A stretch of DNA of 38,186 nt from Phenylobacterium sp. (GCF_004799515.1 NZ_SSMX01000019.1:1-38186), one strand, 5' to 3'; positions 26,414 to 35,124 are shown, numbered from the stretch's first letter. Translations and numbers: made by a program. Notes: generated by a model from the sequence alone, not told the origin.

Positions 26414-28518
26414 GCCTGCTCCCAGCCTTTCTCCAGCGCCCAGACAGCGAAGGCGTAATCGAGGGCGATCTCCTTCAGGAAGTCGAATCGGCCCGACGCG
26501 CCGCCGTGGCCGGCCTCCATGTTGATCTTCAGCAGCATGGGCGCATCGCCCGCCTGGAACTCGCGCAGCTTGGCGATCCACTTGGCGGGCTCCCAGTAGG
26601 TGACGCGCGGGTCGGAGAGGCCGCCGGTGGCCAGCACCGGCGGATAGGCCTGGGCCGAGACACAGTCATAGGGGCTGTAGCCAGCGATCAGGTCGTAGGC
26701 GGCGGGGTCCTCCAGCGGGTTGCCCCACTCGGGCCACTCCGGCGGGGTGAGCGGCAGGGTGGTGTCGCTCATGGTGTTCAGCACGTCGACGAACGGCACG
26801 GCCCCGATGATCGCGCCCCAGAGGTCGGGGCGCAGGTTGGCGATGGCGCCCATCAGCATGCCGCCGGCCGAGCCGCCGTAGGCCGCGATCCGGCCCCGGG
26901 TCCCATAGCCCGCATCCGCCAAGTGCTCGGCGCAGGCGATGAAGTCGGTGAAGGTGTTGGGCTTCTTCTCCTTGCGCCCGTCCAGGAACCAGCCCCAGCC
27001 CTTGTCCGAGCCGCCGCGGATGTGGGCCGTGGCCCAGATCCAGCCGCGGTCCACCAGGCTGAGGTTGCGGATCGAGAAACTGGGCTCCATGGCGATGCCG
27101 TAGGCGCCGTAGCCGTAGAGCAGCAGGGGCGCCGAGCCGTCGAGGGGCGTGTCCTTCAGCATCAGGACGGTGATCGGGACCTGCGCGCCGTCCGGCGCCG
27201 TGGCGTAGAGCCGGCGCGCCACATAGCGCGCGGGGTCGTGGCCCGAGGGGATCTCCTGGGTCTTGCGCAGGGTCCGCGCGCGGGTGGCGACGTCGTAGTC
27301 GTAGGTCTGCCGGGGCGTGGTCGGCGACTGGTAGACGAAGCGGGTGAGCGTGGTCGCGTACTCATAGCCGCCGTCGAGATCGAGGGCGTAGGCCTGCTCG
27401 TCGAAGGCGATCTCGTGCTCGGCGCCGTCCCGGGCGGTGACCACCAGCCGGTCCAGCGCATTGACCCGCTCAGCGCGCACCAGATGGCCGGCGAGCGCCT
27501 GGAAGCCGGTTATGTAGCGGCCGGGCTGGTGGGCGATCCATTCCCGCCAGTTGGCCTTGGCGGGCGCCTCGGCCGTGCTGACCATCAGCTTGAAGTCCAC
27601 CGCCCCGTCGGCGTTGGTGTTGATCACCCAGCGGTCGGTCCAGTGGTCTAGGGTGTACTTCACCCCCACCTGCCGCGGCTCGGCGACCACGGGGGCGGCG
27701 GTGGGATTGGCGGCGGGGATCAGCCAGGACTCGGTGGTCTCCTGGTTGCCGACGCCGATGACGATATGGCTGTCGTCGGAGGTGACGCCGAGGCCCAGGA
27801 ACATGCCGTCGTCGGCTTCCTCGTACACCAGCACGTCGCCGCCCCCGCGCGCCGGGCGGCGGAAGACCTTGGCCGGGCGGGCGTTCTCGTCGCGCCAGAC
27901 CCAGAACAGCCACTGGCTGTCCGGCGAGAAGGCCAGCGAGCCGTAGGCGCTCTCGATCGACGTCCCGAGCGCCTCCCCGCTCGCCAAGTCGGTGACGCGG
28001 ATAGTGTAGTACTCCGAGCCTTGCTCGTCCGCGGCCCAGGCGTAGAGGGCGTGGTCGGGGCTGTGGTGCGCCGCGCCCACCTGGAAGAAGGCCTTGCCCA
28101 AAGCCTGCGCCTCCTCGTCCAGCAGCACCTGCTCGCCGTCGGCCTGGCCCTTCGGCCGGCGCGCGTGGATCGGGTGCTGGGCGCCCAGGTCGTAGCGGAC
28201 GTAGTAGTCCCAGGGGCCGTCCGGCTTGGGGACCGACGAGTCGTCCTCCTTGATGCGGCCCTTCATCTCACCGAACATCTCGGCCTGCAGGGCTTCGGTG
28301 GGCGCGAGCAGGGCCTTGGCGTAGGCGTTCTCCGCCTCCAGGTGCTCGCGGACGTCGGCGCGCAGGGTCTTGGGGTCGCGCAGCACCCGCTGCCAGTTCT
28401 CGTCCTTCATCCAGGCGTAGTCGTCGACGCGGACGCGGCCCAGCTGTTCGATCCGATGGGGCCTTTTGGGGGCGACGGGAGGCGTTTTTGTGTGGGAAGG
28501 TGATTGGCGAACGGTCAT
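26410..28518 (-). CDS. ptrB: Oligopeptidase B (S9 prolyl oligopeptidase family)
   Basis: The product is 702 aa from the ATG at 28518 (an ATG 45 bases upstream is less likely). A beta-propeller domain (about residues 70-420) is followed by an alpha/beta hydrolase domain. Catalytic triad: Ser near 550 in GGSAGGMLMG, Asp near 636 in LSDPRVTYWEP, His near 668 in EAGHGGASG. Oligopeptidase B cuts short peptides after basic residues in the cytoplasm. N-terminal HRIEQLGRVRVDDYAWMKDE is typical. First gene of a pair with the GNAT gene. Confidence 0.94.
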   Translation of the reverse strand: MTVRQSPSHTKTPPVAPKRPHRIEQLGRVRVDDYAWMKDENWQRVLRDPKTLRADVREHLEAENAYAKALLAPTEALQAEMFGEMKGRIKEDDSSVPKPDGPWDYYVRYDLGAQHPIHARRPKGQADGEQVLLDEEAQALGKAFFQVGAAHHSPDHALYAWAADEQGSEYYTIRVTDLASGEALGTSIESAYGSLAFSPDSQWLFWVWRDENARPAKVFRRPARGGGDVLVYEEADDGMFLGLGVTSDDSHIVIGVGNQETTESWLIPAANPTAAPVVAEPRQVGVKYTLDHWTDRWVINTNADGAVDFKLMVSTAEAPAKANWREWIAHQPGRYITGFQALAGHLVRAERVNALDRLVVTARDGAEHEIAFDEQAYALDLDGGYEYATTLTRFVYQSPTTPRQTYDYDVATRARTLRKTQEIPSGHDPARYVARRLYATAPDGAQVPITVLMLKDTPLDGSAPLLLYGYGAYGIAMEPSFSIRNLSLVDRGWIWATAHIRGGSDKGWGWFLDGRKEKKPNTFTDFIACAEHLADAGYGTRGRIAAYGGSAGGMLMGAIANLRPDLWGAIIGAVPFVDVLNTMSDTTLPLTPPEWPEWGNPLEDPAAYDLIAGYSPYDCVSAQAYPPVLATGGLSDPRVTYWEPAKWIAKLREFQAGDAPMLLKINMEAGHGGASGRFDFLKEIALDYAFAVWALEKGWEQA

Positions 28519-28523
28519 GGTCG

Positions 28524-28657
28524 CTAGATGCCGCCCGACCGGGCGCCTGTCCATTGCAGTCAAGGCGCGACGCCTTGGCGCCTTGCATAAAAAGCCGCTT
28601 CAGATTCACTCTGCGGTCATCGGTATCGCGTCTACTTAGAACGCGAACGGCATCTAG
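28524..28657. promoter_or_regulatory. Divergent intergenic region with a 10-base inverted repeat
   Basis: CTAGATGCCG at 28524-28533 and its complement CGGCATCTAG at 28648-28657 bracket the region between the oligopeptidase and the protease genes. Within it, CAAGGCG-CGA-CGCCTTG (28561-28577) is a perfect short hairpin followed by an AT-rich GCATAAAA. These may be regulatory sites for the two divergent genes; nothing proves it. Confidence 0.3.
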
Positions 28658-28675
28658 AGATACGGGGATCCGCGC

Positions 28676-29512
28676 ATGGTCATGGACCTGTCCGCCCAGA
28701 TGATGCAGGCCACCGTCCAGCTTGAGCAGCCCCTGGGCGACGGCACCCGCACGGTCGGCACCGGCTTCCTGATCACCGAGACCACCGCGGACGGCAAGCC
28801 GCACACCATCCTGGTCACCGCCAACCACGTGTTCGACAAGATGCCGAACCAGAATGCGCGCATCGGCTATCGCTTCGCCAATCCGGACGGCAGCTGGAAC
28901 TACTCGCCGCAGACCCTGAAGATCCGTGACGCCCAGGGCCATGCGCTCTGGACGCATCATCCGTCGCGCGACGTGGCGGCCATCGCCATCACCGCCCCGC
29001 CGGCCTTCGCCAAGGCGGCGATCCCGGAGGACTACCTCGCGGCCGACGACACCTTCTCGAAATATGCGGTGGGCGCCGGCGACCAGATGATGACGCTCGG
29101 CTTCCCGCGCGGCCTGGCGGCCAACCCGGCCGGCTTCCCGATCCTGCGCGCCGGACGCGTGGCGTCCTATCCCATCGCGCCGGCCAAGATCTTCCCGACC
29201 TTCCTGCTCGACTTCTCGGTCTTCCCCGGCAACTCCGGCGGCCCGGTGTTCATGAGCGGCCCTTCGCGCCACGCGGTGGACGACAAGGGCCAGGGCGGCC
29301 AGGACGTGGAGTTCATCGCGGGCCTGCTCACCCAGCAGGTCGAGCTGAACAGCGAGCGGCTGGACATCGGCATCGTCACCAACGCCCGCTTCATCCGCGA
29401 GACCATCGCGCTGATCAAGGACCCGGGCGCCCCGGTGACCGAGGTGGCCAGCGAGGCCACCATCTCCGGCGCCAAGGCCGCCTCCGCCGAAGAAGCCGCT
29501 CAGCCGGAATGA
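28676..29512 (+). CDS. Trypsin-like serine protease without signal peptide
   Basis: The product is 278 aa. A chymotrypsin-fold protease with triad His51 (VTANHVFD), Asp99 (SRDVAAI) and Ser187 (FPGNSGGPVF). The N-terminus MVMDLSAQMMQATVQLEQ is not a signal peptide, so unlike DegP-type relatives it seems cytoplasmic, and there is no PDZ domain. An internal Met at residue 3 is an alternative start. It is divergent from oligopeptidase B. Substrate unknown. Confidence 0.87.
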   Translation: MVMDLSAQMMQATVQLEQPLGDGTRTVGTGFLITETTADGKPHTILVTANHVFDKMPNQNARIGYRFANPDGSWNYSPQTLKIRDAQGHALWTHHPSRDVAAIAITAPPAFAKAAIPEDYLAADDTFSKYAVGAGDQMMTLGFPRGLAANPAGFPILRAGRVASYPIAPAKIFPTFLLDFSVFPGNSGGPVFMSGPSRHAVDDKGQGGQDVEFIAGLLTQQVELNSERLDIGIVTNARFIRETIALIKDPGAPVTEVASEATISGAKAASAEEAAQPE

Positions 29513-29515
29513 ATT

Positions 29516-29619
29516 CCTCCCCTGTCGGGGAGGTGGCGCGAAGCGCCGGAGGGGGGCACCCCTGGCTCGTGGAGGACCCCCTCAGCCAGCCTTGCTGACA
29601 GCTCCCCCAGCGGGGGAGC
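29516..29619. repeat. Palindromic repeat element (REP-like) between convergent genes
   Basis: A run of hairpins in about 100 bases: CCTCCCC-TGTC-GGGGAGG (29516-29533), GGCGC-GAA-GCGCC (29535-29547), GCTCCCCC-AGC-GGGGGAGC (29601-29619). The pattern 'CTCCCC..GGGGAGGTGGC..GCCGGAGGGGG' resembles interspersed palindromic repeats that I recall from Caulobacterales genomes. It lies between the convergent protease and MaoC genes and can also end transcription both ways. Confidence 0.7.
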
Positions 29620-29628
29620 AATTTCGCA

Positions 29629-30078
29629 TCATCCCCCGTAGACGATGGAAATCGTCTCGGCGATGCAGGCGGGCTTGTCCTCGCCTTCGATCTCGATGGT
29701 GCATTCGTTCTTCAGCTGCATGCCGCCGGACTTGGGCTCGGCGCCGATCAGCTTCTGGCGCATGCGCACGCGCTTGCCGACGCGCACCATGTTGGTGAAA
29801 CGAACCTTGTCGGAGCCGTAGTTGATGCCGCGGGTGACGCCCTTCACGGGCAGCATGCCCTCGCCCAGGAACGGGATGAGCGACAGCGTCAGGTAGCCGT
29901 GGGCGATCGGGCCGCCGATCTCGCGGGTGGCGCGCTCCACGTCGACGTGGATCCACTGGTGGTCGCCGGTGGCGTCGGCGAACTTGTTGACCCGGTCCTG
30001 GTCGATCAGGACCCAGTCCGAAACGCCCACCTCCGTGCCCACCAGGCCGGGCAGGTCCTTGATCTCTACCGGGTTCAT
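29629..30078 (-). CDS. MaoC-like (R)-hydratase / acyl dehydratase
   Basis: The product is 149 aa, a single hot-dog domain. The hydratase motif is FADATGDHQWIHVDVERA (catalytic Asp and His) followed by GGPIAHGYLTLSLIP. Start at 30078 has AGAGGAAG upstream. These enzymes hydrate trans-2-enoyl-CoA to (R)-3-hydroxyacyl-CoA in fatty-acid or PHA metabolism. It is divergent from the YciI gene, and two more fatty-acyl genes are nearby. Confidence 0.92.
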   Translation of the reverse strand: MNPVEIKDLPGLVGTEVGVSDWVLIDQDRVNKFADATGDHQWIHVDVERATREIGGPIAHGYLTLSLIPFLGEGMLPVKGVTRGINYGSDKVRFTNMVRVGKRVRMRQKLIGAEPKSGGMQLKNECTIEIEGEDKPACIAETISIVYGG

Positions 30079-30159
30079 CGATCGCTTCCTCTTGCTTGGT
30101 TTAGCTGGAATGGGGTCTAGCATCCCGCAGCGCTTGGGCAAGCCGCATGGGAGCCGCCG

Positions 30160-30465
30160 ATGGCCGACTTCATCTACCTGATGCACGAGGCCGAACCCGC
30201 CGACCCCGCGGCTTGGGAGGCCTATGTCGGGGAGCTGAACGCCAAGGGCGTGTTGCGCGGCGGCTCGGCCATCGGGCGCGGCGTGAGTGTGAAGAAGGAG
30301 GGCCACGCGCCGCCGATCAGCCACGACATCGTGGGCTACCTGCGGATCGAAGTCGACGACATGGCCGCCGCCCAGGCGCTCTTGGCCGGCAATCCGGTCT
30401 ACGAGGCCGGCGGCGTCATCGAGGTGCGCGAGCTGCCCCGCGCCATCGGGCCGGCCCAGGACTGA
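30160..30465 (+). CDS. YciI family protein
   Basis: The product is 101 aa, a small ferredoxin-like fold. It has the start MADFIYLMHEAEP, GGSAIGRGVSVKKE in the middle, and an end typical of YCII-related proteins (YLRIEVDDMAAAQALLAGNP, then GGVIEVRELP). Function of the family is poorly known. It is divergent from the MaoC gene. Confidence 0.82.
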   Translation: MADFIYLMHEAEPADPAAWEAYVGELNAKGVLRGGSAIGRGVSVKKEGHAPPISHDIVGYLRIEVDDMAAAQALLAGNPVYEAGGVIEVRELPRAIGPAQD

Positions 30466-30484
30466 CCGGCCGTTTGCCGGCTGT

Positions 30485-30769
30485 TCAGCGAATGGTTTCC
30501 TTCTCCTTGGGCGCCGAAACCCGGCGCGTCCTGGCCTGCGCCTTGGGCTTCGGCAACAGTCGGAAACGCGTCTGGCACCACGCGAAGTCAACGCCCACGT
30601 CGAGCAAAGCGTCGGACCGTCCGCACGGGCAGGCAAATTCCATGACCGCGATGACGCGGTAGGTTTCCCCGGCCTGGAGGGGCACCGGCCGTCCCGTGAC
30701 ATGGTTGGGGGCCGCGTTGACGCAGAGAACCAGATCGCCAGGGCCGACAGCGTCGCTCATAGCTTCCAT
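30485..30769 (-). CDS. Hypothetical protein with CPCG motif, 94 aa
   Basis: The frame reads MEAMSDAVGPGDLVLCVN, then a Cys pair in EFACPCGRSDALLD, and a basic C-terminal tail (KPKAQARTRRVSAPKEKE). An ATG three codons on is an alternative start; 30769 was preferred because AAGGCGAG lies at better spacing. The domain resembles small beta-rich proteins, and the Cys residues (3 or 4) could bind zinc. No family recognised. Confidence 0.6.
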   Translation of the reverse strand: MEAMSDAVGPGDLVLCVNAAPNHVTGRPVPLQAGETYRVIAVMEFACPCGRSDALLDVGVDFAWCQTRFRLLPKPKAQARTRRVSAPKEKETIR

Positions 30770-30851
30770 CCACTCGCCTTGCGGGAACTTTAGGGGCCGA
30801 CCCGCAAGGCGCAAAGACCGCTTTCCACCCTGGGCGAAACGTTCGCACGCC

Positions 30852-32393
30852 CTAGACGATGCGCGAGCCTTCCTTGCCCCAATAGGCGTCGCGGATCAGG
30901 CGCTTGTAGAGCTTGCCGGTCGGATGGCGCGGCAGCTCGGCCATGAAGTCGATGACGCGGGGGCTCTTCACATGGCTCAGGTGCTGGCGGGCGTAGGCCA
31001 TCAGTTCGGCCCGCAGGGGCTCGCCCGCGTCGGCCCAGTCGAGGGGCTGGATGACGGCCACGACCTTCTCGCCCATCTCCTCGTCCGGGGCGCCGACCAC
31101 CGCGGCGTCGGCGACCTTCGGGTGGCCGATCAGCACGTTCTCGAGCTCCTGTGGATAGATGTTCACACCGCCGGAGATGATCATGAAGCTCTTGCGGTCG
31201 GTGAGGTAGAGGAAGCCCTCCTCGTCCAGCCAGCCCACGTCGCCCAGCGTTGTCCAGCCGTGCTTGTTGCGGCTCTCGGCGGTCTTGGCCGGGTCGCCGT
31301 GGTACTCGAACTGGCCGCCGCCCTCGAAGAACACCAGGCCCTCCGTACGCGGCGGCAGGGCCTCGCCCTCGTCGTCGCAGATCTTCACCTGGGCCATCAG
31401 GCCGCGGCCTACCGAGCCCTTGTGGGCCAGCCAGTCCTGCGAATTGATGATGCAGAAGCCGTTGCCCTCGGTGCCGGCGTAGTATTCGTGCACGATCGGG
31501 CCCCACCAGGCGATCATCTGCTCCTTGACCGGAACCGGGCAGGGCGCGGCGGCGTGGAACACCGCCTTCAGCGACGACAGGTCGTAGCGGGTGCGCGCCG
31601 CCTCCGGCAGCTTCAGCATGCGGACGAAGTGGGTCGGCACCCACTGGGCGGAAGTCACCTTGTACTGTTCGATGAAACGCAGGGCGTCCTCGGGGTCGAA
31701 GCGCTCCATCAGGATCACCGTGCCGCCCAGGCTCTGCACCGCCATCGACCAGCCCAGCGGGGCGGCGTGATAGAGCGGGGCCGGCGACAGATAGACCGTG
31801 TCCGGCGTCCAGCCGTAGAGCGCCTGGCCGAGCTGGGCCAGGGGGTTGGGCGCGTCGATGGCCGAGCTCGCCTCGCCCATGCGCTTGACGCCCTTGGGCC
31901 GGCCGGTGGTGCCGGAGGAATAGAGCATGGCGCGCCCGGCGCTCTCGTCGGCGATGGGCGTCGCCGGCATGGGCGCGCGGGCCGCCTCGAAGCTGGCGTA
32001 GGCCTCGGTCTCGCCGCCGACCATGAACAGCGCCACGCCGGGGATCAGCGGGGCCGCCTGCAGGGCGACCTCCGACAGGGCGGCCGAGGCGATGAACGCC
32101 TTCGCCTCGCAGTCCCCTACGATGTACTCGACCTCGCCGGCGGTGAGTTTCGAGGACAGGCAGGTGAAGCGCAGGCCAGACCGCTGCGCCGCCCACAGGA
32201 TCTCGTAGTAACGCGGGTGGTTGTCGATGAAGAGGGCGATGGAGTCGCCCGCCTGCAGGCCCAGGGACCGGAAGAGGTGCGCCCCCTGGTTGGAGCGGGC
32301 GTCGAGTTCGCCGTAGGTCACCGTCTCCCCGGAATAGGCCATGATGTAGGCGGCCTTGTCGGCATGGGTCTTGGCGTGGTGCGCCGGATGCAT
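30852..32393 (-). CDS. Acyl-CoA synthetase (AMP-forming)
   Basis: The product is 513 aa from the ATG at 32393 (GGGAG upstream; a start 15 codons earlier adds a low-quality tail). ANL-superfamily motifs: P-loop YSSGTTGRPKGV (near residue 155), YYAGTEGNG, GDVGWLDEEGFLYLTDRK, SGGVNIYPQELE, and the C-terminal Lys of HPTGKLYKRLIR. It activates a carboxylic acid to its CoA thioester. It is divergent from an enoyl-CoA hydratase, 132 bases away, suggesting shared fatty-acid-type catabolism. Substrate unknown. Confidence 0.93.
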   Translation of the reverse strand: MHPAHHAKTHADKAAYIMAYSGETVTYGELDARSNQGAHLFRSLGLQAGDSIALFIDNHPRYYEILWAAQRSGLRFTCLSSKLTAGEVEYIVGDCEAKAFIASAALSEVALQAAPLIPGVALFMVGGETEAYASFEAARAPMPATPIADESAGRAMLYSSGTTGRPKGVKRMGEASSAIDAPNPLAQLGQALYGWTPDTVYLSPAPLYHAAPLGWSMAVQSLGGTVILMERFDPEDALRFIEQYKVTSAQWVPTHFVRMLKLPEAARTRYDLSSLKAVFHAAAPCPVPVKEQMIAWWGPIVHEYYAGTEGNGFCIINSQDWLAHKGSVGRGLMAQVKICDDEGEALPPRTEGLVFFEGGGQFEYHGDPAKTAESRNKHGWTTLGDVGWLDEEGFLYLTDRKSFMIISGGVNIYPQELENVLIGHPKVADAAVVGAPDEEMGEKVVAVIQPLDWADAGEPLRAELMAYARQHLSHVKSPRVIDFMAELPRHPTGKLYKRLIRDAYWGKEGSRIV

Positions 32394-32525
32394 GGTCTCG
32401 CTCCCGAAGGCGCTCGCCGCCCGGGACGGCCGCGCCAACTTATCTTTGTTCAGGCGCTATTGCGGGCCTAGACCTAGGGTCCGTCAAGCGGGGCCGCCGT
32501 CCTCGCGGAACACCAGGAGGATCTC

Positions 32526-33410
32526 ATGGCCGCGCCCGAGTTCGAGACCATCACCTACGCCGTGGAGGATGGCGTCGCGACTGTGACGCTGAACCGGCCG
32601 GAGAAGCTGAACGCCTTCAACACGCGGATGATGAACGACCTGATCGCGGTGTTCGACGAGACGGACCGGGACGACGCGGTGCGGGCGGTGATCGTCACCG
32701 GCGCGGGACGGGCGTTCTGCGCGGGGGCCGACCTGTCCGGCGGCGCCCAGACCTTCGACTACGAGGCCCGCGGCGGCGAAGCCATGGCGGCGCGCACCCG
32801 CGACGGGGCGCAGCGCGACGGCGGCGGCCTTTTGACCCTGCGCATCTTCGAGAGCCTGAAGCCGGTGATCGCGGCGGTGAACGGGGCGGCGGTGGGCGTC
32901 GGCGCGACCATGCAGCTCGCCATGGACATCCGGCTGGCGTCGACCGAGGCGCGCTACGGCTTCGTCTTCGCCCGGCGCGGGCTGAACCCGGAGGCCGCGT
33001 CGTCCTGGTTCCTGCCGCACCTGGTGGGCGTCCAGACGGCGCTGGAGTGGTGCTACACCGGCCGCATCTTCCCCGCCGCCGAGGCGCAGGAGCGCGGCCT
33101 GGTGCGTTCGCTGCACGCCCCGGAAGACCTGCTGCCCGCCGCCCGGGCCCTGGCCCGGGAGATCGTCGACAACGCCGCCCCGGTCTCGGTGGCGCTCACC
33201 CGCCAGCTGATCTGGCGCATGGCCGGCGCGGCCCATCCCATGGACGCCCACCGCGCCGACAGCCGCGGCATCCAGGCCCGCGGCGGGTCCGGCGATGCGC
33301 GCGAAGGCGTAACTTCGTTCCTGGAAAAACGCGCGGCGGCCTTCCCGGACAAGGTTTCGAGCGATCTGCCCAACATCTGGCCGCACTGGCAGGCGCCGGA
33401 ATTCTCCTGA
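32526..33410 (+). CDS. Enoyl-CoA hydratase/isomerase (crotonase family)
   Basis: The product is 294 aa with AGGAGG upstream. Crotonase motifs: VTLNRPEKLNAF, oxyanion-hole GRAFCAGADLSGG, AAVNGAAVGVGATMQLAMDI, and the loop GLNPEAASSWFLPHLVG with a catalytic-type Glu. It likely hydrates an enoyl-CoA. The divergent acyl-CoA synthetase would make the substrate. A 35-residue C-terminal part (ARGGSGDAREGVTSFLEKR) is family-typical. Confidence 0.92.
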   Translation: MAAPEFETITYAVEDGVATVTLNRPEKLNAFNTRMMNDLIAVFDETDRDDAVRAVIVTGAGRAFCAGADLSGGAQTFDYEARGGEAMAARTRDGAQRDGGGLLTLRIFESLKPVIAAVNGAAVGVGATMQLAMDIRLASTEARYGFVFARRGLNPEAASSWFLPHLVGVQTALEWCYTGRIFPAAEAQERGLVRSLHAPEDLLPAARALAREIVDNAAPVSVALTRQLIWRMAGAAHPMDAHRADSRGIQARGGSGDAREGVTSFLEKRAAAFPDKVSSDLPNIWPHWQAPEFS

Positions 33411-33508
33411 GCCGGGCCAGGGGCCGAAGCGCGGCGTCACGTCCTCAGGTAGAGGGTCCGCGAGCTTACTGAGCGGAACGGTCTCTTCTAATCCCGGCGA
33501 ATCCCTCA

Positions 33509-33537
33509 ATCTGCGATTTCATGATCTGCGAATGAAA
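33509..33537. promoter_or_regulatory. Direct and inverted repeats upstream of mucR
   Basis: ATCTGCGA occurs at 33509-33516 and 33524-33531 (15-base spacing). Overlapping it, TTTCAT (33517-33522) and ATGAAA (33532-33537) form an inverted repeat. This AT-rich patch lies about 18 bases upstream of the -35. MucR proteins are known to bind AT-rich DNA and often regulate themselves. Confidence 0.4.
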
Positions 33538-33554
33538 ACACCTCTATTTCAGTG

Positions 33555-33582
33555 CTTGTCTGTCGGAAAAAGAGCCTATAAT
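33555..33582 (+). promoter_or_regulatory. Sigma-70-type promoter of mucR
   Basis: CTTGTC (33555-33560), 16-base spacer, then a perfect TATAAT (33577-33582), 68 bases before the mucR start codon, in AT-rich DNA. A perfect -10 is unusual in this GC-rich genome. Confidence 0.55.
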
Positions 33583-33650
33583 GAGGCCGCTACTTGTTCG
33601 CGAGTCACTTCAGCGCCCGGGGACGGCGCGGTTCTTCAGGAAAACTAGAA

Positions 33651-34070
33651 ATGGATGAGAAGTCGGAAGTCATAGAAATGACGGCGGACATTGTGTCGGC
33701 CTATGTGGGTAACAATGCCGTCACGGCCGCCGATCTGCCGTCGCTGATCCAGAGTGTCCACCGGGCGCTGACCGGCATCTCGACGGGAACCGAGACCGCC
33801 GAAGTCGCGCCGAAGGAGCCGGCGGTGCCGATCCGCCGCTCGATCACGCCGGACTTCCTGGTCTGCCTGGAGGACGGCCGCAAGTTCAAGTCGCTGAAGC
33901 GGCACCTGCGCACCAAGTACAACATGAGCCCCGAGGAATACCGCGCCAAGTGGGGCCTGCCGAAGGACTATCCGATGGTCGCGCCGAACTACGCCAAGGC
34001 GCGCTCGGACCTGGCCAAGCAGATGGGCCTGGGCCAAGGCGGCCGTCAGGCGCCGCGCAAGAAGCGCTAA
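33651..34070 (+). CDS. mucR: MucR/Ros-family zinc-finger transcriptional regulator
   Basis: The product is 139 aa. The N-terminus has the MucR start (MTADIVSAYVGNNAVTAADL, residues about 10-29) and the C-terminal half the zinc-finger/DNA-binding domain CLEDGRKFKSLKRHLRTKY followed by MSPEEYRAKWGLPKDYPMV. MucR/Ros proteins are alphaproteobacterial DNA-binding regulators of envelope, exopolysaccharide and cell-cycle genes (in Caulobacter with SciP). A good promoter and a strong terminator flank it, so it is a single-gene unit. Confidence 0.95.
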   Translation: MDEKSEVIEMTADIVSAYVGNNAVTAADLPSLIQSVHRALTGISTGTETAEVAPKEPAVPIRRSITPDFLVCLEDGRKFKSLKRHLRTKYNMSPEEYRAKWGLPKDYPMVAPNYAKARSDLAKQMGLGQGGRQAPRKKR

Positions 34071-34121
34071 GGCCCGCTCGCGCCGGCTCTGGGGAGAGGC
34101 CGGACGGCAGGATCACGCGAA

Positions 34122-34147
34122 CGCCCGCCGGCTCCGGCGGGCGTTTT
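34122..34147 (+). terminator. Rho-independent terminator of mucR
   Basis: Perfect 8-base GC stem CGCCCGCC / GGCGGGCG with loop GGCTCC, then TTTT, 51 bases after the mucR stop codon. Confidence 0.85.
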
Positions 34148-34186
34148 CGTTTGAGATGGGCGGTGAACTCGGTCCAAGAGGGGCCG

Positions 34187-35005
34187 ATGACGGCCCCCGA
34201 CACGAAGACCCTGCAGACCCGCCACGGCCCGATGCTTGCCCTGGCCGGCGACCGCTACGTCACCGCCTCGCTGGAGGCCTATGGCGAGTTCAGCCACGTA
34301 GAATGGATGCTGCTGGGCCAGCTGGTGAAGCCGGGCATGGTGGTGGTGGAGGCCGGCGCCAACATCGGGGCCCACTCGGTCGCGCTCGCCCGCGCCTGCG
34401 CGCCGGGCCCGCTCTATCTGTTCGAGCCGCAGCAGCGCGTGTTCCAGATCCTCTGCGCCAACCTCGTGCTCAACGGGATCACCAACGCCGTCGCCTTTCC
34501 GGAAGCCTGCGGCGAGGCCGAGGGCCTGGTGCGCCTGCCGTCCGTCGACTACGCCGCCGGCGGGAATTTCGGCGGCGTCTCGGTGGCGGCGGACGTCGAG
34601 GGGCCGGCGGCGCCGGGAACGCGGGTGCGCGTGCGGGCCCTGGACAGCCTGGACCTGCCCGCCTGCCACCTTATCAAGGTCGACGTGGAGGGCTTCGAGG
34701 CCCAGGTGATCCGCGGCGCGGCCCAGACCATCGCGAGGTTCCGCCCCGTTCTCTATCTTGAGAACGATCGGCCGACGGGCCAGCAGGAGCTGATCTCCCT
34801 GGTCGCCGGCCTGGGCTACGACCTCTACTGGCACACCCCGCCGCTGTTCCATCCCGAGAACTTCCGCGGCAACGCCGTGAACCTGTTCCCGGGTGTGGGG
34901 TCGGTGAACATGCTGTGCCTGCCGAGCGAGAACGGGCACACGGTGCAGGGACCCCAGCGCATCGACCCGCAGAACTGGACCTCGCCGGTCACCCGCACCG
35001 GCTGA
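34187..35005 (+). CDS. FkbM-family methyltransferase
   Basis: The product is 272 aa. SAM-binding motif I VVVEAGANIGAHSVALAR (about residues 55-72) and LIKVDVEGFEAQVIRGA (about 165-181) define the FkbM family (O-methylation, often of sugars). The start at 34187 has AGAGGGG upstream. It stands alone after the mucR terminator. Substrate unknown; exopolysaccharide or glycan methylation is possible. Confidence 0.88.
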   Translation: MTAPDTKTLQTRHGPMLALAGDRYVTASLEAYGEFSHVEWMLLGQLVKPGMVVVEAGANIGAHSVALARACAPGPLYLFEPQQRVFQILCANLVLNGITNAVAFPEACGEAEGLVRLPSVDYAAGGNFGGVSVAADVEGPAAPGTRVRVRALDSLDLPACHLIKVDVEGFEAQVIRGAAQTIARFRPVLYLENDRPTGQQELISLVAGLGYDLYWHTPPLFHPENFRGNAVNLFPGVGSVNMLCLPSENGHTVQGPQRIDPQNWTSPVTRTG

Positions 35006-35061
35006 ATTCCGCCGCACTCGCGCCGAAATCGCGCCTTGTTAACCCTTTTCCGCTTGCCGCC

Positions 35062-35099
35062 GATTCGCTTGATCGGCGATAGTTGATTCGTTGTGAATC
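35062..35099. promoter_or_regulatory. Cluster of three CcrM (GANTC) sites upstream of the PAS gene
   Basis: GATTC at 35062, GATTC at 35085 and GAATC at 35095 lie within 38 bases upstream of the PAS gene start (35125). GANTC is the target of the cell-cycle methyltransferase CcrM in Caulobacterales and is sparse in GC-rich DNA. The last two form a near-palindrome (GTTGATTC..GAATCCAAC). Promoter control by methylation is a guess. Confidence 0.4.
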
Positions 35100-35124
35100 C
35101 AACTGCTTGTTAGGGCATCTGCAC

